Assembly (NCBI RefSeq): GCF_001931485.1
Contig: NZ_MSDV01000023.1
Span: 186,001 to 250,000, forward strand
DNA length: 64,000 nt
From: Burkholderia sp. SRS-W-2-2016
Lineage (GTDB): Bacteria; Pseudomonadota; Gammaproteobacteria; Burkholderiales; Burkholderiaceae
Direction: 5' to 3'
The notes below the pieces were generated by a model. That model did not search any database. It had not been told where the DNA came from and worked only from the letters and a program-made list of their open reading frames with translations. The position numbers and the translations under genes are program-made. Of this stretch, positions 26,789 to 36,277 are shown in pieces (within the stretch, counting starts at the first letter, position 1; each line of letters begins with the position of its first letter).

Positions 26789-27880
26789 ATGTTCCCTCGG
26801 AACGCGTGGTACGTCGCATGTATGCCCGATGAAATTACGGACAAGCCGCTGGGCCGCCAGATCTGCGGCGAGCAGATGGTTTTCTATCGGAACGCCGAAG
26901 GCGCGGTGACCGCGCTGGAAGATTTCTGTCCGCATCGCGGCGCGCCGCTGTCGCTCGGTTTCGTGCGCGACGGTACGCTGGTGTGCGGCTATCACGGCCT
27001 CGAAATGGGCTGTCAGGGCAAGGCGACCGGGATGCCCGGTCAGCGCGTCAATGGCTTTCCGGCGATTCGCAACTTCCCGGTGATCGAGCGCTACGGTTTC
27101 GTGTGGGTGTGGCCCGGCGATGCGGCGCAGGCCGATCCGGCCAAGCTGCATCATCTGGAATGGGCCGAAAGTTCGGAATGGGCGTATGGCGGCGGGCTGT
27201 ATCACATCAACTGCGATTACCGGCTGATGATCGATAACCTGATGGATCTGACGCACGAAACCTACGTGCACGCGAACAGCATCGGCCAGAAGGAAATCGA
27301 CGAAGCCGCGCCGAAGACGGTTGCCGAAGACGACACTGTGCGCACCAGCCGTTTCATGGAGAACGTCGGCGCGCCGCCGTTCTGGAAGATGGCGTTGCGC
27401 GGCAATGGTCTCGCGGACGACGTGCCGGTCGACCGCTGGCAGATCTGCCACTTCACGCCGCCGAGCCATGTGCTGATCGAAGTCGGCGTTGCGCATGCGG
27501 GGCATGGCGGTTATGACGCGCCGGCGGACAAGAAAGCGTCGTCGATCGTGGTGGATTTCATCACGCCGGAAACCGAAACGTCGATCTGGTATTTCTGGGG
27601 AATGGCGCGCAATTTCCGTCCGAACGACGCGGAATTGACCGCGAGTATTCGCGAAGGGCAGGGCAAGATCTTCAGCGAAGATCTGGACATGCTCGAACGC
27701 CAGCAGCAGAACCTGCTGCGCTGGCCCGAACGCAATCTGCTGAAGCTCAATATCGATGCGGGCGGGGTGATGTCGCGTCGCGTGATCGACCGGCTGGTTG
27801 CGCAGGAGCGCGCGGCGGCGGACGCCGGCAAGCCGGCCGCGGAAGTGACGAAGGTAATTCCGGTGCGGGCGGCAACATGA
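26789..27880 (+). CDS. vanA: Vanillate O-demethylase oxygenase subunit VanA
   Basis: A 363-residue Rieske non-haem iron oxygenase. The Rieske cluster ligands are C47/H49 (CPHRG) and C66/H69 (CGYHG). The mononuclear iron site is NLMDLTHETYVH with H156 and H161. VanA demethylates vanillate to protocatechuate plus formaldehyde, using electrons from VanB. ACAGGAGTG before ATG 26789 fixes the start. Related Rieske O-demethylases act on other methoxybenzoates, but the vanB partner next door supports this call. Confidence 0.9.
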   Translation: MFPRNAWYVACMPDEITDKPLGRQICGEQMVFYRNAEGAVTALEDFCPHRGAPLSLGFVRDGTLVCGYHGLEMGCQGKATGMPGQRVNGFPAIRNFPVIERYGFVWVWPGDAAQADPAKLHHLEWAESSEWAYGGGLYHINCDYRLMIDNLMDLTHETYVHANSIGQKEIDEAAPKTVAEDDTVRTSRFMENVGAPPFWKMALRGNGLADDVPVDRWQICHFTPPSHVLIEVGVAHAGHGGYDAPADKKASSIVVDFITPETETSIWYFWGMARNFRPNDAELTASIREGQGKIFSEDLDMLERQQQNLLRWPERNLLKLNIDAGGVMSRRVIDRLVAQERAAADAGKPAAEVTKVIPVRAAT

Positions 27881-28842
27881 GTCATCCGGTGTTGAATGTG
27901 GTGGTCGCGCAGCGGCGCGACGAAGCATTGGGGATCGCCAGCTTCGAACTGGCGAGCGCAACGGGCGAGCCGTTGCCCGCGTTCGAAGCGGGTTCGCACG
28001 TCGACGTGCATCTGCCCAATGGTCTGGTGCGTCAGTACTCGCTGTGCAACGATCCGCGCGAAACGCATCGCTATCTGATCGCGGTGCTGCGCGACGAAGC
28101 GGGACGCGGCGGGTCGAAAGCGGTGCACGAGATGGTGCGCGAGGGCGACCGCCTGCAGATCAGCGCGCCGCGCAATCTTTTCGCACTCGCGCCGCAGGCG
28201 CCGCATCATCTGCTGCTCGCGGGCGGGATTGGCGTGACGCCGATTCTTTGCATGGCTGAACAACTCGCGGCGAACGGCGCGTCGTTCGACATGCATTACT
28301 GCACCCGTTCGCAGGAACGCACCGCGTTTGTCGAGCGGATCGCGCAGGCCGGTTTCGCAAACTCGGTCCAGTTGCATCACGACGATCATCCGGGCGGCTC
28401 GACTTTCGCGCTCGAACAGGTGCTGAACGGCGTGCCGGCCGGTACGCATCTGTACGTGTGCGGCCCGACCGGCTTCATGGATTTCGTGCTCGCCACCGCG
28501 CGCGCGAAAGGCTGGCCGGAAGACCGGCTGCACTATGAGTTCTTCGCGGCGCCCGCGCAACAGCCGGCAACGGGCGGCAGCTTCCAGGTACGTATCGCGA
28601 GCAGCGGTGCGATGATCGACGTGCCGCCGGAATGCACGGTCGTGCAGGCTCTCGCCGCCAATGGCATCGAGGTCATTACGTCGTGCGAGCAGGGCGTGTG
28701 CGGTACCTGCCTGACGCGGGTGCTCGAAGGCGAGCCCGACCATCTGGATTCCTATCTGACCGATGAGGAACGCGCGGCGAACGATCAGTTCCTGCCGTGT
28801 TGTTCGCGTGCGAAGTCGCAGGTGCTGGTACTCGATCTTTGA
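27877..28842 (+). CDS. vanB: Vanillate O-demethylase reductase subunit VanB
   Basis: A 321-residue ferredoxin reductase of the phthalate dioxygenase reductase type. The N-terminal flavin domain has RQYSLCNDPRE, the NAD domain LLLAGGIGVTPILCMAEQL (in part GGIGVTP), and the C-terminal plant-type 2Fe-2S domain CEQGVCGTC plus LPCCSRA. It passes NADH electrons to VanA. The ATGA overlap with vanA indicates coupled translation. Confidence 0.92.
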   Translation: MSHPVLNVVVAQRRDEALGIASFELASATGEPLPAFEAGSHVDVHLPNGLVRQYSLCNDPRETHRYLIAVLRDEAGRGGSKAVHEMVREGDRLQISAPRNLFALAPQAPHHLLLAGGIGVTPILCMAEQLAANGASFDMHYCTRSQERTAFVERIAQAGFANSVQLHHDDHPGGSTFALEQVLNGVPAGTHLYVCGPTGFMDFVLATARAKGWPEDRLHYEFFAAPAQQPATGGSFQVRIASSGAMIDVPPECTVVQALAANGIEVITSCEQGVCGTCLTRVLEGEPDHLDSYLTDEERAANDQFLPCCSRAKSQVLVLDL

Positions 28843-28878
28843 TTCAGGCGGTCGCGCGGGCTGATGGTCCCACGCGGG

Positions 28879-31356
28879 CTATTGCTTCGGCCTCGGCGTG
28901 TCCGGCGAACTCAGCAGTTGAATGCTCAACGCCGGATCGCGCTGGATCGCTTCCTCCGTGAACGGCATCGTCAGCCAACGTTGCGCGGCGTAATCGCGTG
29001 TGGCGTCGGCGTAATGCGGCGAGGCCGGGTCGTCGGATTCGGATGGCGCGAGTAACGTGCGCGCGACGACTCCGTTTTCCGCGAATCGCACGATTTGCAG
29101 ATACGTATCTCCCATCGGATTCACGTTCATCGAATAGCCGCTCGCGTCGAACGGATGCGCGGCGCACGCGGCGGTGAAATAGCCGCCCGCGTCGCAACCG
29201 CCGAACAACGGAATACGTTCGGCGTTGCGTTGCACGTAGAGCGCCGCGCTGCGCGGTGCATCGAGCGCGAGGCCCGCGTGCTTCAGTGCCGCGATCGCTT
29301 CATGCAGCGTCGCGGCGAGTTTCGTGGGGTCTGCGGCGATACCGGCGGGCGTGGTCAGCGGCTGCGCGGCGTCGAACGGCACCGCATACAGTTGTGCCGG
29401 CGCAATGGTTTGCAAACGCCGCCACCATTCATCCCATAGTGTTGCGCCTCTGGCATCGGCCGCCCCAGTGTCGTCCCATGCGGCGAGTACCTTGCAGGCC
29501 GCGCGCAACTCTCCATCAGACGGATCGGTCGGCATCGCCGCGAGCGCCTCGCCATTGCATGCGCGATCGAGCGCCGCCTGCTTGAACAGCAATGCCGACA
29601 TCGAACGGCTGTCGAGCGCCGCCGTGCCGAGCGCATCGGCGGAAACGCCGTGCGGATCGCGCTGCAATTGCGCGGCGATCGTGTGGCCGAGGCGCGTGCG
29701 CAGCGATTGCGGCGTGCCGGTCGCGCCGGCGATTTGCGGAAAACCGCTCAGCGGCGCGGCCGGATTGCTGAGCCAGTAGCTGCCATTGAAATTACCGACA
29801 TAGTCGCGCCGCAGTAGCGCCGGCATCTGCGCGACCGGCAGCGCACCGCGTTGCACCGCGTCCGGCGTGTCGCGCCAGTCGCACTCGCCGCGCGAGCCGT
29901 CGAGAAACGGCACACCCGGCACTTTCTGCGCGAAGGCCCGACCGGCCGGCGGCGTGCAACGTCGCGCGAGTTCGTCGGGCACGTTCGGGATCGCGCCGAT
30001 ATCCGCATACCAGACGCGCGGGTCGTCGCGGCCGATTGCCAGCGTGTTGACCCACGGCATCGCGGCGTATTGCTTCTGAATCCGAATGAAAGCGTCCAGC
30101 GAATCAGTGCGGTTCCATTCGAGGAAGTTGTCGAACGCGCGGAAATTGTCCGCATTGATGTCGCGCAGCGCGAACGCCTGCTCGGTATTCCATGCGAGCG
30201 CGGGCGAGAGCATCGACAGATTGACGAGCGGGCCGAAGCGCGAGCGGTACAGCGTGCGCGACACGGTATGCAGCGAACCGTCGGCGGCGCGCACTTCGAC
30301 GTCGACGCGCGTCGGCGTCATCGCTTCGGCTTTGCCGTCCACCCGATAGCGGGTCGGCGCACCCGGCACCAGCGCGAGCTGGAACAGACCGAAGCGCTTC
30401 GCGGCGGACACCGTATGCGTCCATGCGATGTCGTCGTTGAAGCCAATCATGATCAGCGGCACGCCGAGAAACGACGCGCCGGCGACGTTGAGCTTGCCGG
30501 GAATAGTCAGTTGAGCCTGGTAGAAGCGGTCGGGGCCGTCCCAGAACCAGTGCGGATTGCCGAGCAGCAGTGCAATGCCGGTATGGGTCGCGTCCGCGCC
30601 GAACGCCAGCGCGTTGCTGCCGAGGCCGGCGTGGCCGCCGAATTCGGCGAGCGGCGCGGTGAGAGTGAGTCGCGCGTTGTTTCCCAAGGTCTCGCGCAGC
30701 GCGCCTTGCGGCGGCAACGATCCGGCAACCGGCGGGTGAGCGTTGGCGATCGAACCAATGAAACGTGTGGCGCCACCGGCCAGATTCGCCGCGTACAGAC
30801 GCCGGTACAAGTCCGCGTGACTGATCTTGCCGAGCCATGGCGCTGCGCGGCAAGCCGCATGCGCGCCCGGAAAGTCGCCGCGCGTGAGATCGGCAACGTA
30901 GCGGTTGTAGCCGGCAGCGAAGCCATCGATCAACGCGCGCATGTCGTCGCTCTGACTGCGCCGGTAACGCGCGACGGCCGCATCGTCGACGATGAAGCGA
31001 AAGAAGAAATCCGCGTCGAGATTATTCGGTTGACCGAACGACGCTTCGGACCTGGGCTGCGCATCCGCGCCGAAATATCGCGAGCGCTCGCCGCGATAGG
31101 TGACGAAGCTCTCGGCCATCGTGCACAGATTGTCTTGCGCCTGCGCGTAGCCGTATCCGTAGCCGAGGCTGCCCCAATCGGCGGCTTTGATATGCGGAAT
31201 GCCGAGCGCGGTACGGCGGATTTCGGCCTGATAGGGGCCGGCGTGCGAATGCGTGCCGGCATCGGCGTTCGCGCAGCTTTGCAGCATAGCGGCGGCGACC
31301 GGTAGCGCGATCACCAAGGCCGCGACGCGGCGGCGAAGAGAGATGTTCGAACGCAT
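28879..31356 (-). CDS. Penicillin/acyl-homoserine lactone acylase family lipoprotein
   Basis: An 825-residue Ntn-hydrolase precursor. A signal with lipobox LQSC (Cys28) predicts an outer- or inner-membrane lipoprotein. The autoproteolytic site is GLGSNALAFG with Ser247 as the expected N-terminal nucleophile of the beta chain; NPHWFWDGPDRFYQAQL and the GFNDDIAWTHTVS oxyanion region follow. Relatives cleave amide bonds in acyl-homoserine lactones, penicillins or aculeacin. It stands alone between convergent vanB and the divergent phosphopantetheinyl transferase. Quorum-signal degradation is possible but not proven by sequence. Confidence 0.88.
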   Translation of the reverse strand: MRSNISLRRRVAALVIALPVAAAMLQSCANADAGTHSHAGPYQAEIRRTALGIPHIKAADWGSLGYGYGYAQAQDNLCTMAESFVTYRGERSRYFGADAQPRSEASFGQPNNLDADFFFRFIVDDAAVARYRRSQSDDMRALIDGFAAGYNRYVADLTRGDFPGAHAACRAAPWLGKISHADLYRRLYAANLAGGATRFIGSIANAHPPVAGSLPPQGALRETLGNNARLTLTAPLAEFGGHAGLGSNALAFGADATHTGIALLLGNPHWFWDGPDRFYQAQLTIPGKLNVAGASFLGVPLIMIGFNDDIAWTHTVSAAKRFGLFQLALVPGAPTRYRVDGKAEAMTPTRVDVEVRAADGSLHTVSRTLYRSRFGPLVNLSMLSPALAWNTEQAFALRDINADNFRAFDNFLEWNRTDSLDAFIRIQKQYAAMPWVNTLAIGRDDPRVWYADIGAIPNVPDELARRCTPPAGRAFAQKVPGVPFLDGSRGECDWRDTPDAVQRGALPVAQMPALLRRDYVGNFNGSYWLSNPAAPLSGFPQIAGATGTPQSLRTRLGHTIAAQLQRDPHGVSADALGTAALDSRSMSALLFKQAALDRACNGEALAAMPTDPSDGELRAACKVLAAWDDTGAADARGATLWDEWWRRLQTIAPAQLYAVPFDAAQPLTTPAGIAADPTKLAATLHEAIAALKHAGLALDAPRSAALYVQRNAERIPLFGGCDAGGYFTAACAAHPFDASGYSMNVNPMGDTYLQIVRFAENGVVARTLLAPSESDDPASPHYADATRDYAAQRWLTMPFTEEAIQRDPALSIQLLSSPDTPRPKQ

Positions 31357-31584
31357 GGCCTGTTTTTCACGCTGACGTTGAGCGGTCGCGCTGAGCGTCG
31401 ACTGGCCTCGCGCAATCGCGAGCTTAGCCGCTAAATGCGCGTGTTGCGCGGAAAGCTTCGCCGGCCGATCTTCGCCGGCCGCTCGCTTCGGGCTGAAAAC
31501 TGGCGCGGCAGTTACCGCCGCACTTGCCGCGCGAGTCGATTTCAGGTAAATGGTACGGCCTCCTGTCCACCACTACCCGCTCGA

Positions 31585-32385
31585 ATGAATTCGACGCTTG
31601 CCGCCGCCGCCCCGGATTTCGACCTCCAGCCGCTCGCGATACCACGCGCAGCCGCCGCCGGTGTCGAGGTTTTCTGCGTGACGTTCGATTTCACCGCGAC
31701 GCTCGACCATTCCGCGTTCGCAGTGCTGTCCGACGCGGAGCGCGCGAAAGCCGCCCGCTATCTGCGCCACGAAGACTCGGTGCGTCACGCGGCAACCCGC
31801 GTCGCGTTGCGCGAGCTGCTCGCCGAACGAACCGGCGTAGCGCCCGCGGCTTTGCGTTTCGAGCAGGACGCGGCGGGACGGCCGCGGCTTGCCGCGAGCG
31901 CTGATTCGGCGCAGGAGGCCTCTCACGCGTGGCCCGATTTCAACGTATCGCATTCCGGCCAGCACGCGCTGATCGCGCTCGCCGCACGGCGAAAAGTGGG
32001 CGTCGATATCGAGGTCGCGCGTCGTGACAAGAAGTGGCAAGGGCTGACGCCGGCTGTGTTCGCGCCGCGCGACGAGGCATGGGTAGCGGCTTTGCCGGAG
32101 CAACAGCGAGCCGACGCGTTCTACGCAGTCTGGACTGCGAAAGAAGCACTATTGAAAGCGCTGGGCATTGGCATCGGCGAGGGTATGACGTGGTTTTCGG
32201 TGCTGAGCGGCAACGACAACGGTAACCACAACGACGACGCTCGCGAACCGCGCGTCGCGGTCAACGATCAGCGCGTGCGCAGCGGCGCCGCGCTGCTGCA
32301 ACTCGACGCGGTATGGCTGCAGGTGCCGGCAGGTTACGCGGGCTGTGTCGCGTGGTCGCGCGAGAGCGAGGCGCCGCGGGCCTGA
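31585..32385 (+). CDS. 4'-phosphopantetheinyl transferase superfamily protein (Sfp/AcpT type)
   Basis: A 266-residue transferase. The Mg-binding and catalytic motifs VGVDIEV and WTAKEALLKALG are intact, and FNVSHSGQHALIAL is the central substrate block. It moves phosphopantetheine from CoA to carrier proteins of fatty acid, polyketide or nonribosomal synthesis. ATG 31585 begins the family alignment. No carrier protein or synthetase gene is present in the window, so it serves targets elsewhere. A loop rich in Asn/Asp (GNDNGNHNDD) near residue 210 is unusual. Confidence 0.88.
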   Translation: MNSTLAAAAPDFDLQPLAIPRAAAAGVEVFCVTFDFTATLDHSAFAVLSDAERAKAARYLRHEDSVRHAATRVALRELLAERTGVAPAALRFEQDAAGRPRLAASADSAQEASHAWPDFNVSHSGQHALIALAARRKVGVDIEVARRDKKWQGLTPAVFAPRDEAWVAALPEQQRADAFYAVWTAKEALLKALGIGIGEGMTWFSVLSGNDNGNHNDDAREPRVAVNDQRVRSGAALLQLDAVWLQVPAGYAGCVAWSRESEAPRA

Positions 32386-32516
32386 AACTCGCCGGGTAAC
32401 TTTCAACTTCCTGACTGCACGGTAAGCGGTCTGCTTTTTGCTCAACTTCTCGGGCGTCGCATCGAGCGCAGGCGCCGGTGTGCGAGGTCACACCGTCAGG
32501 TCCCGAGGAGCCGCCA

Positions 32517-33590
32517 GTGTCAGCAACGGAAACGTCCGCAACGTCAGCCCGGCATGGATCGCGCGGCGCTCGCACGTTTGCGTCGACGTTGTTACTGGCG
32601 TTAGCGGCCGCTTCCGCCCACGCGAGTCCCGCGGCTCCCGCGGCTCCGCTCAACTACTTCCTGCACGCGGCGGGCCCAGCGGCCACGCCGACGATGTATC
32701 TCGGCTGGGTGTTCGCGGCGATCTCGACGCTGGTCACGCTGCTGATTGCGGGCCTGCTGATCGGCGCGCTGCTGCGCAAGCGCCCGGCCGCGTCAGCGGA
32801 CGATCTGCACGCGGAAGCGGGCGGAATGCGCTGGATCTACATCGGCACAGGCATATCGTCGGTCGTCCTGCTGGCGATGCTGGTCTATCTGCTGGTCACG
32901 CTCGAATCGGTCGCGTCGCCCGCAAGCTATCCGCAACTGACGATCACCGTAACCGCGTACGACTGGTGGTGGAAAGCCGACTACGGCGGCGATCCGAATC
33001 CGGCGCGTAACTTCAGTACCGCGAACGAAATTCATATCCCGGTCGGCGAACCGGTCAAAATCCAGCTGAAAAGCGCGGACGTGATCCACACGTTCTGGGT
33101 GCCGCAACTCGCCGGCAAAACCCAGGCGATTCCCGGCCAGACCAACGAGCAGTGGATTCAGGCCGATCGTCCGGGCATCTATCGCGGGCAATGCTCGCAG
33201 TTCTGCGGCGCGCAGCACGCGCATATGGCGTTCGAAGTCGTCGCGCAGGATCCGGCCGCATTCTCCGCGTGGCGCGACGCGCAGGGCCGCGCGGCCAGCG
33301 TGCCGACCGGCGACGCCGCGGTCGCCGCCGGCAAGCATCTGTTCGGCGAGCGCTGCGCCGGCTGTCACGCGATTCGCGGCAGCGACGCCAACGGCCAGCA
33401 GGCCCCCGATCTGACCCATCTCGGTTCGCGCCGCACGATCGCGGCCGGCATGCTCGCGAACTCGCCCGACCATCTGCTCGACTGGATCCAGCACGCGCAG
33501 CAGATCAAACCCGATGGATTGATGCCCAGTATCGCGCTCAGCGCGAACGAGGCTGCCGCGTTGTCGGCGTATCTCGCGACGCTGCATTGA
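32517..33590 (+). CDS. Cytochrome c oxidase subunit II with fused cytochrome c domain (caa3-like)
   Basis: About 357 residues. After a hydrophobic leader, two transmembrane helices (MYLGWVFAAISTLVTLLIAGLLIG and ISSVVLLAMLVYLLVTL) precede a periplasmic cupredoxin domain. CuA ligands are in VIHTFW and CSQFCGAQHAHM; the usual CxE is CxQ here. A C-terminal cytochrome c domain carries CAGCH and a distal Met in GLMPS. GTG 32517 is chosen because CGAGGAG lies about 7 bases before it. It is the first gene of the oxidase operon and receives electrons from a soluble or membrane cytochrome c. Confidence 0.9.
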   Translation: MSATETSATSARHGSRGARTFASTLLLALAAASAHASPAAPAAPLNYFLHAAGPAATPTMYLGWVFAAISTLVTLLIAGLLIGALLRKRPAASADDLHAEAGGMRWIYIGTGISSVVLLAMLVYLLVTLESVASPASYPQLTITVTAYDWWWKADYGGDPNPARNFSTANEIHIPVGEPVKIQLKSADVIHTFWVPQLAGKTQAIPGQTNEQWIQADRPGIYRGQCSQFCGAQHAHMAFEVVAQDPAAFSAWRDAQGRAASVPTGDAAVAAGKHLFGERCAGCHAIRGSDANGQQAPDLTHLGSRRTIAAGMLANSPDHLLDWIQHAQQIKPDGLMPSIALSANEAAALSAYLATLH

Positions 33591-33624
33591 CGCACACCGC
33601 ACCGCACGTATGGAGTCCCGTTCG

Positions 33625-35634
33625 ATGTCCGATCATCCGCTGCCCGCTTCGCCACCTGTTTCTCCGCCCGCACTGCAACGCATCCCGGAGCGCGGCCGCG
33701 TCGAACCCGGCAGCGAGCAGGAAAAGCGTTTGCGCGAAATCTGGGAGACGGCGCCGGGCTGGCGCGGCTGGTTCTCGACGGTCGATCACAAGGCGATCGG
33801 CCTGCGCTATCTGGTGACCGCGTTCGTATTCCTGCTGATGGGCGGCGTCGAAGCGCTGCTCATGCGGATTCAGTTGGCGCGCCCGAACGCGACCGTGCTG
33901 ACGCCGGAGCAGTACAACCAGCTGTTCACGATGCACGGCGTGACGATGATCTTCCTGTACGCGTCGCCGGTGCTGTCGGGCTTCTCGAACTATTTGTGGC
34001 CGCTCGTGCTCGGTGCGCGCGACATGGCGTTTCCGCGTCTGAACGCGCTGTCGTACTGGGTGTTTCTGTTCGCCGGCATCTTTCTGTACGCGAGTTTCCC
34101 GGGCGGGCAGGCGCCGGACGCCGGCTGGTTCAACTACGTGCCGTTGTCGGGTCTGCAATACAGCACCGGGCCGAACATCGACGTGTACGCGCTCGGCATG
34201 GTGCTGCTCGGCATTTCGACGACGGTCGGCGCGATGAACTTCGTCGTCACGTTGCTGCGCATGCGCGCGCCGGGCATGTCGCTCGACCGCGTGCCGGTGC
34301 TGGTGTGGGGCACGCTGACCGCGTCGGCCGGCAATCTGTTCGCGGTGCCGTCGGTGAGCCTCGCGTTTTTGATGCTGTGGATGGATCGCCGCATCGGCAC
34401 GCACTTCTTCGACGTCCTGAATAGCGGCCGGCCGCTGCTATGGCAGCACCTGTTCTGGATCTTCGCGCACCCGTGGGTCTACGTGGTGGTGCTGCCGGCG
34501 ATGGGGATCGTCTCCGATGCTTTGCCGGTGTTCTGCCGGCGGCCGTTGGTCGGCTATGGGCCGGTCGCGCTGTCGACGGTCGCGACAATGGTGGTCGGCT
34601 TCGCGGTGTGGATTCACCATATGTTCGCGACTGGCATTCCCGCGCTCGCGTTGTCGTTCTTCGGCGCGGCCAGCATGGTGATCGCGGTGCCGAGCGCGGT
34701 CGCGACGTTCGCGTGGATCGCGACGATCTGGACCGGGCGGCCGGTGTATCGCGTGCCGTTCCTGTTTTTCGCGGGCTTCGTGCTGCTGTTCGTGATCGGC
34801 GGCGTGTCCGGCGTGATGACCGCCGCGGTGCCGTTCGACTGGCAACTGACCGACACGTACTTCGTCGTCGCGCATCTGCATTACGTGCTGCTCGGCATCA
34901 ACGTGTTTCCGGTGATCGGCGGTATTTACTTCTGGTTTCCTAAGTTTTCCGGCCGGATGACCAACGAGCGGCTCGGCAAGCTCGCGTTCTGGGTGCTGTT
35001 CGTGGGCTTCAATATCGCGTTCTTTCCGATGCATATCGCCGGACTGCTCGGCATGCCGCGCCGCATGTACACCTATCCGGCCGACATGGGCTGGAATTCG
35101 GTCAACCTGATCACGTCGCTCGGCTCGTTTCTGTTCGCGGCCGGCGTGCTGCTGTTTCTGATCGATATCGCGGTGAGCCTGAAACGCGGCAAGATCGCCG
35201 GCGACAATCCGTGGGATGCGCCGACGCTCGAGTGGTCGGTCAGCTCACCGCCGCCGCCGTATAACTTCGCGGTCGTGCCGACGGTCGCGAGCCGCCATCC
35301 GTTGTGGGAGGGCCGCATCGAAGAGCCGGATGTGAGCGTGCACACCCGTTCGCAACTGCGCGACGGCTATCTGCTCGCGCAAGGGCGTGAAGCGATGGGC
35401 ACCACGCCGCTCGAAGCGAGCCCCGACATCATCCTCAAGATGCCTGAGGATTCCTACGCGCCGTTCTGGCTCGCGCTGTTCGCGGCACTGCTGTTCGCGG
35501 CACTGGCGCTGACCGCGTGGGTTTTCGCCGGCGCGATGCTGGCCGGTTGCGCGGTGTCGATCATCGCGTGGCTGTGGCCCGAGCGCGCGTTGATCCAGCG
35601 CGAGCCGGTCACGGTCGAAGACGCGGGAGGCTGA
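33625..35634 (+). CDS. Haem-copper oxidase subunit I with atypical proton-channel residues
   Basis: About 669 residues and some 14 helices. Haem and CuB ligands are present: FTMHGVTM, the CuB His of AHPWVY (codons 34468-34482), IHHMF and HLHYVLLG. The His-Tyr crosslink pair is kept, but the channel Glu of the normal GHPEVY is Trp. In the K-pathway segment VPSAVATF (34687-34710) the normal Lys is Ala (codon 34702). The D-pathway entry Asp of GARDMAFP is kept. The C-terminus has two extra helices. ATG 33625 has GGAG 9 bases upstream; ATG 33610 is an alternative. It reduces O2 with electrons from subunit II. Confidence 0.9.
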   Translation: MSDHPLPASPPVSPPALQRIPERGRVEPGSEQEKRLREIWETAPGWRGWFSTVDHKAIGLRYLVTAFVFLLMGGVEALLMRIQLARPNATVLTPEQYNQLFTMHGVTMIFLYASPVLSGFSNYLWPLVLGARDMAFPRLNALSYWVFLFAGIFLYASFPGGQAPDAGWFNYVPLSGLQYSTGPNIDVYALGMVLLGISTTVGAMNFVVTLLRMRAPGMSLDRVPVLVWGTLTASAGNLFAVPSVSLAFLMLWMDRRIGTHFFDVLNSGRPLLWQHLFWIFAHPWVYVVVLPAMGIVSDALPVFCRRPLVGYGPVALSTVATMVVGFAVWIHHMFATGIPALALSFFGAASMVIAVPSAVATFAWIATIWTGRPVYRVPFLFFAGFVLLFVIGGVSGVMTAAVPFDWQLTDTYFVVAHLHYVLLGINVFPVIGGIYFWFPKFSGRMTNERLGKLAFWVLFVGFNIAFFPMHIAGLLGMPRRMYTYPADMGWNSVNLITSLGSFLFAAGVLLFLIDIAVSLKRGKIAGDNPWDAPTLEWSVSSPPPPYNFAVVPTVASRHPLWEGRIEEPDVSVHTRSQLRDGYLLAQGREAMGTTPLEASPDIILKMPEDSYAPFWLALFAALLFAALALTAWVFAGAMLAGCAVSIIAWLWPERALIQREPVTVEDAGG

Positions 35635-35635
35635 G

Positions 35636-36277
35636 ATGAGCGACGCAGTCGATTTCGATTCACCCGCGCCGGAGCCGATCTACGCCCCGCGGCCGTTGCC
35701 GGTGGGCAGCGCGGGCGAGCGTTCGAGCGGCTGGTGGGGCTGCTTCACGCTGATCGCGACCGAAGGGGCGTTGTTCGGCTATCTGATCTTCTCGTATCTG
35801 TATCTGGCGTCGCAAAGCCAGCAGCATTGGCCGCCGGAAGGATTGCCGAAGCTTGGCCTGGGCAGCGTGAATACGGTGATTCTGCTCAGCAGCAGCGTGT
35901 TCGTGTGGGGCTGCGAACAATGCGTGCGGCGCAAGAGATTGCGCTGGGCTGTTGCGTCGATGGCGGTCGGCATTGTGCTCGGCTGCATCTTTATGGGTAT
36001 CCAGCTGCGCGAATGGCACAACCATCCGTACAACCTCACGTCCCATCTGTACGGTTCGCTGTACTTCACGATTACCGGCTTTCACATCGCGCACGTCGCG
36101 GTTGGGATCGTCGTGCTGACGCTGCTGCTGATCTGGACCGCGCTCGGCTATTTCGACGATAAACGCTGCGCGGCGTTGTCGATCGGCGGGCTTTACTGGC
36201 ACTTCGTCGATATCGTCTGGCTGTTTATTTTCAGCACGCTGTATCTGACGCCTTATCTGTTTCGGGCGCTGTCATGA
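35636..36277 (+). CDS. Cytochrome c oxidase subunit III
   Basis: A 213-residue protein of the subunit III fold with five hydrophobic helices, starting one base after the subunit I stop. GCFTLIATEGALFGYLIFSYLYLAS carries the conserved Glu of helix 3 and FHIAHVAVGIVVLTLLLIW and GGLYWHFVDIVWLFIFSTLYL (parts: FHIAHV, YWHFVDIVW) are diagnostic. The first two helices of the classical subunit are missing and may be supplied by the extra C-terminal helices of subunit I. It stabilises proton uptake in related enzymes. Confidence 0.9.
   Translation: MSDAVDFDSPAPEPIYAPRPLPVGSAGERSSGWWGCFTLIATEGALFGYLIFSYLYLASQSQQHWPPEGLPKLGLGSVNTVILLSSSVFVWGCEQCVRRKRLRWAVASMAVGIVLGCIFMGIQLREWHNHPYNLTSHLYGSLYFTITGFHIAHVAVGIVVLTLLLIWTALGYFDDKRCAALSIGGLYWHFVDIVWLFIFSTLYLTPYLFRALS

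Noticed and set aside
29851-31305. 484-residue plus-strand frame opposite the acylase
   Set aside because: Antisense shadow of a gene with complete catalytic motifs.
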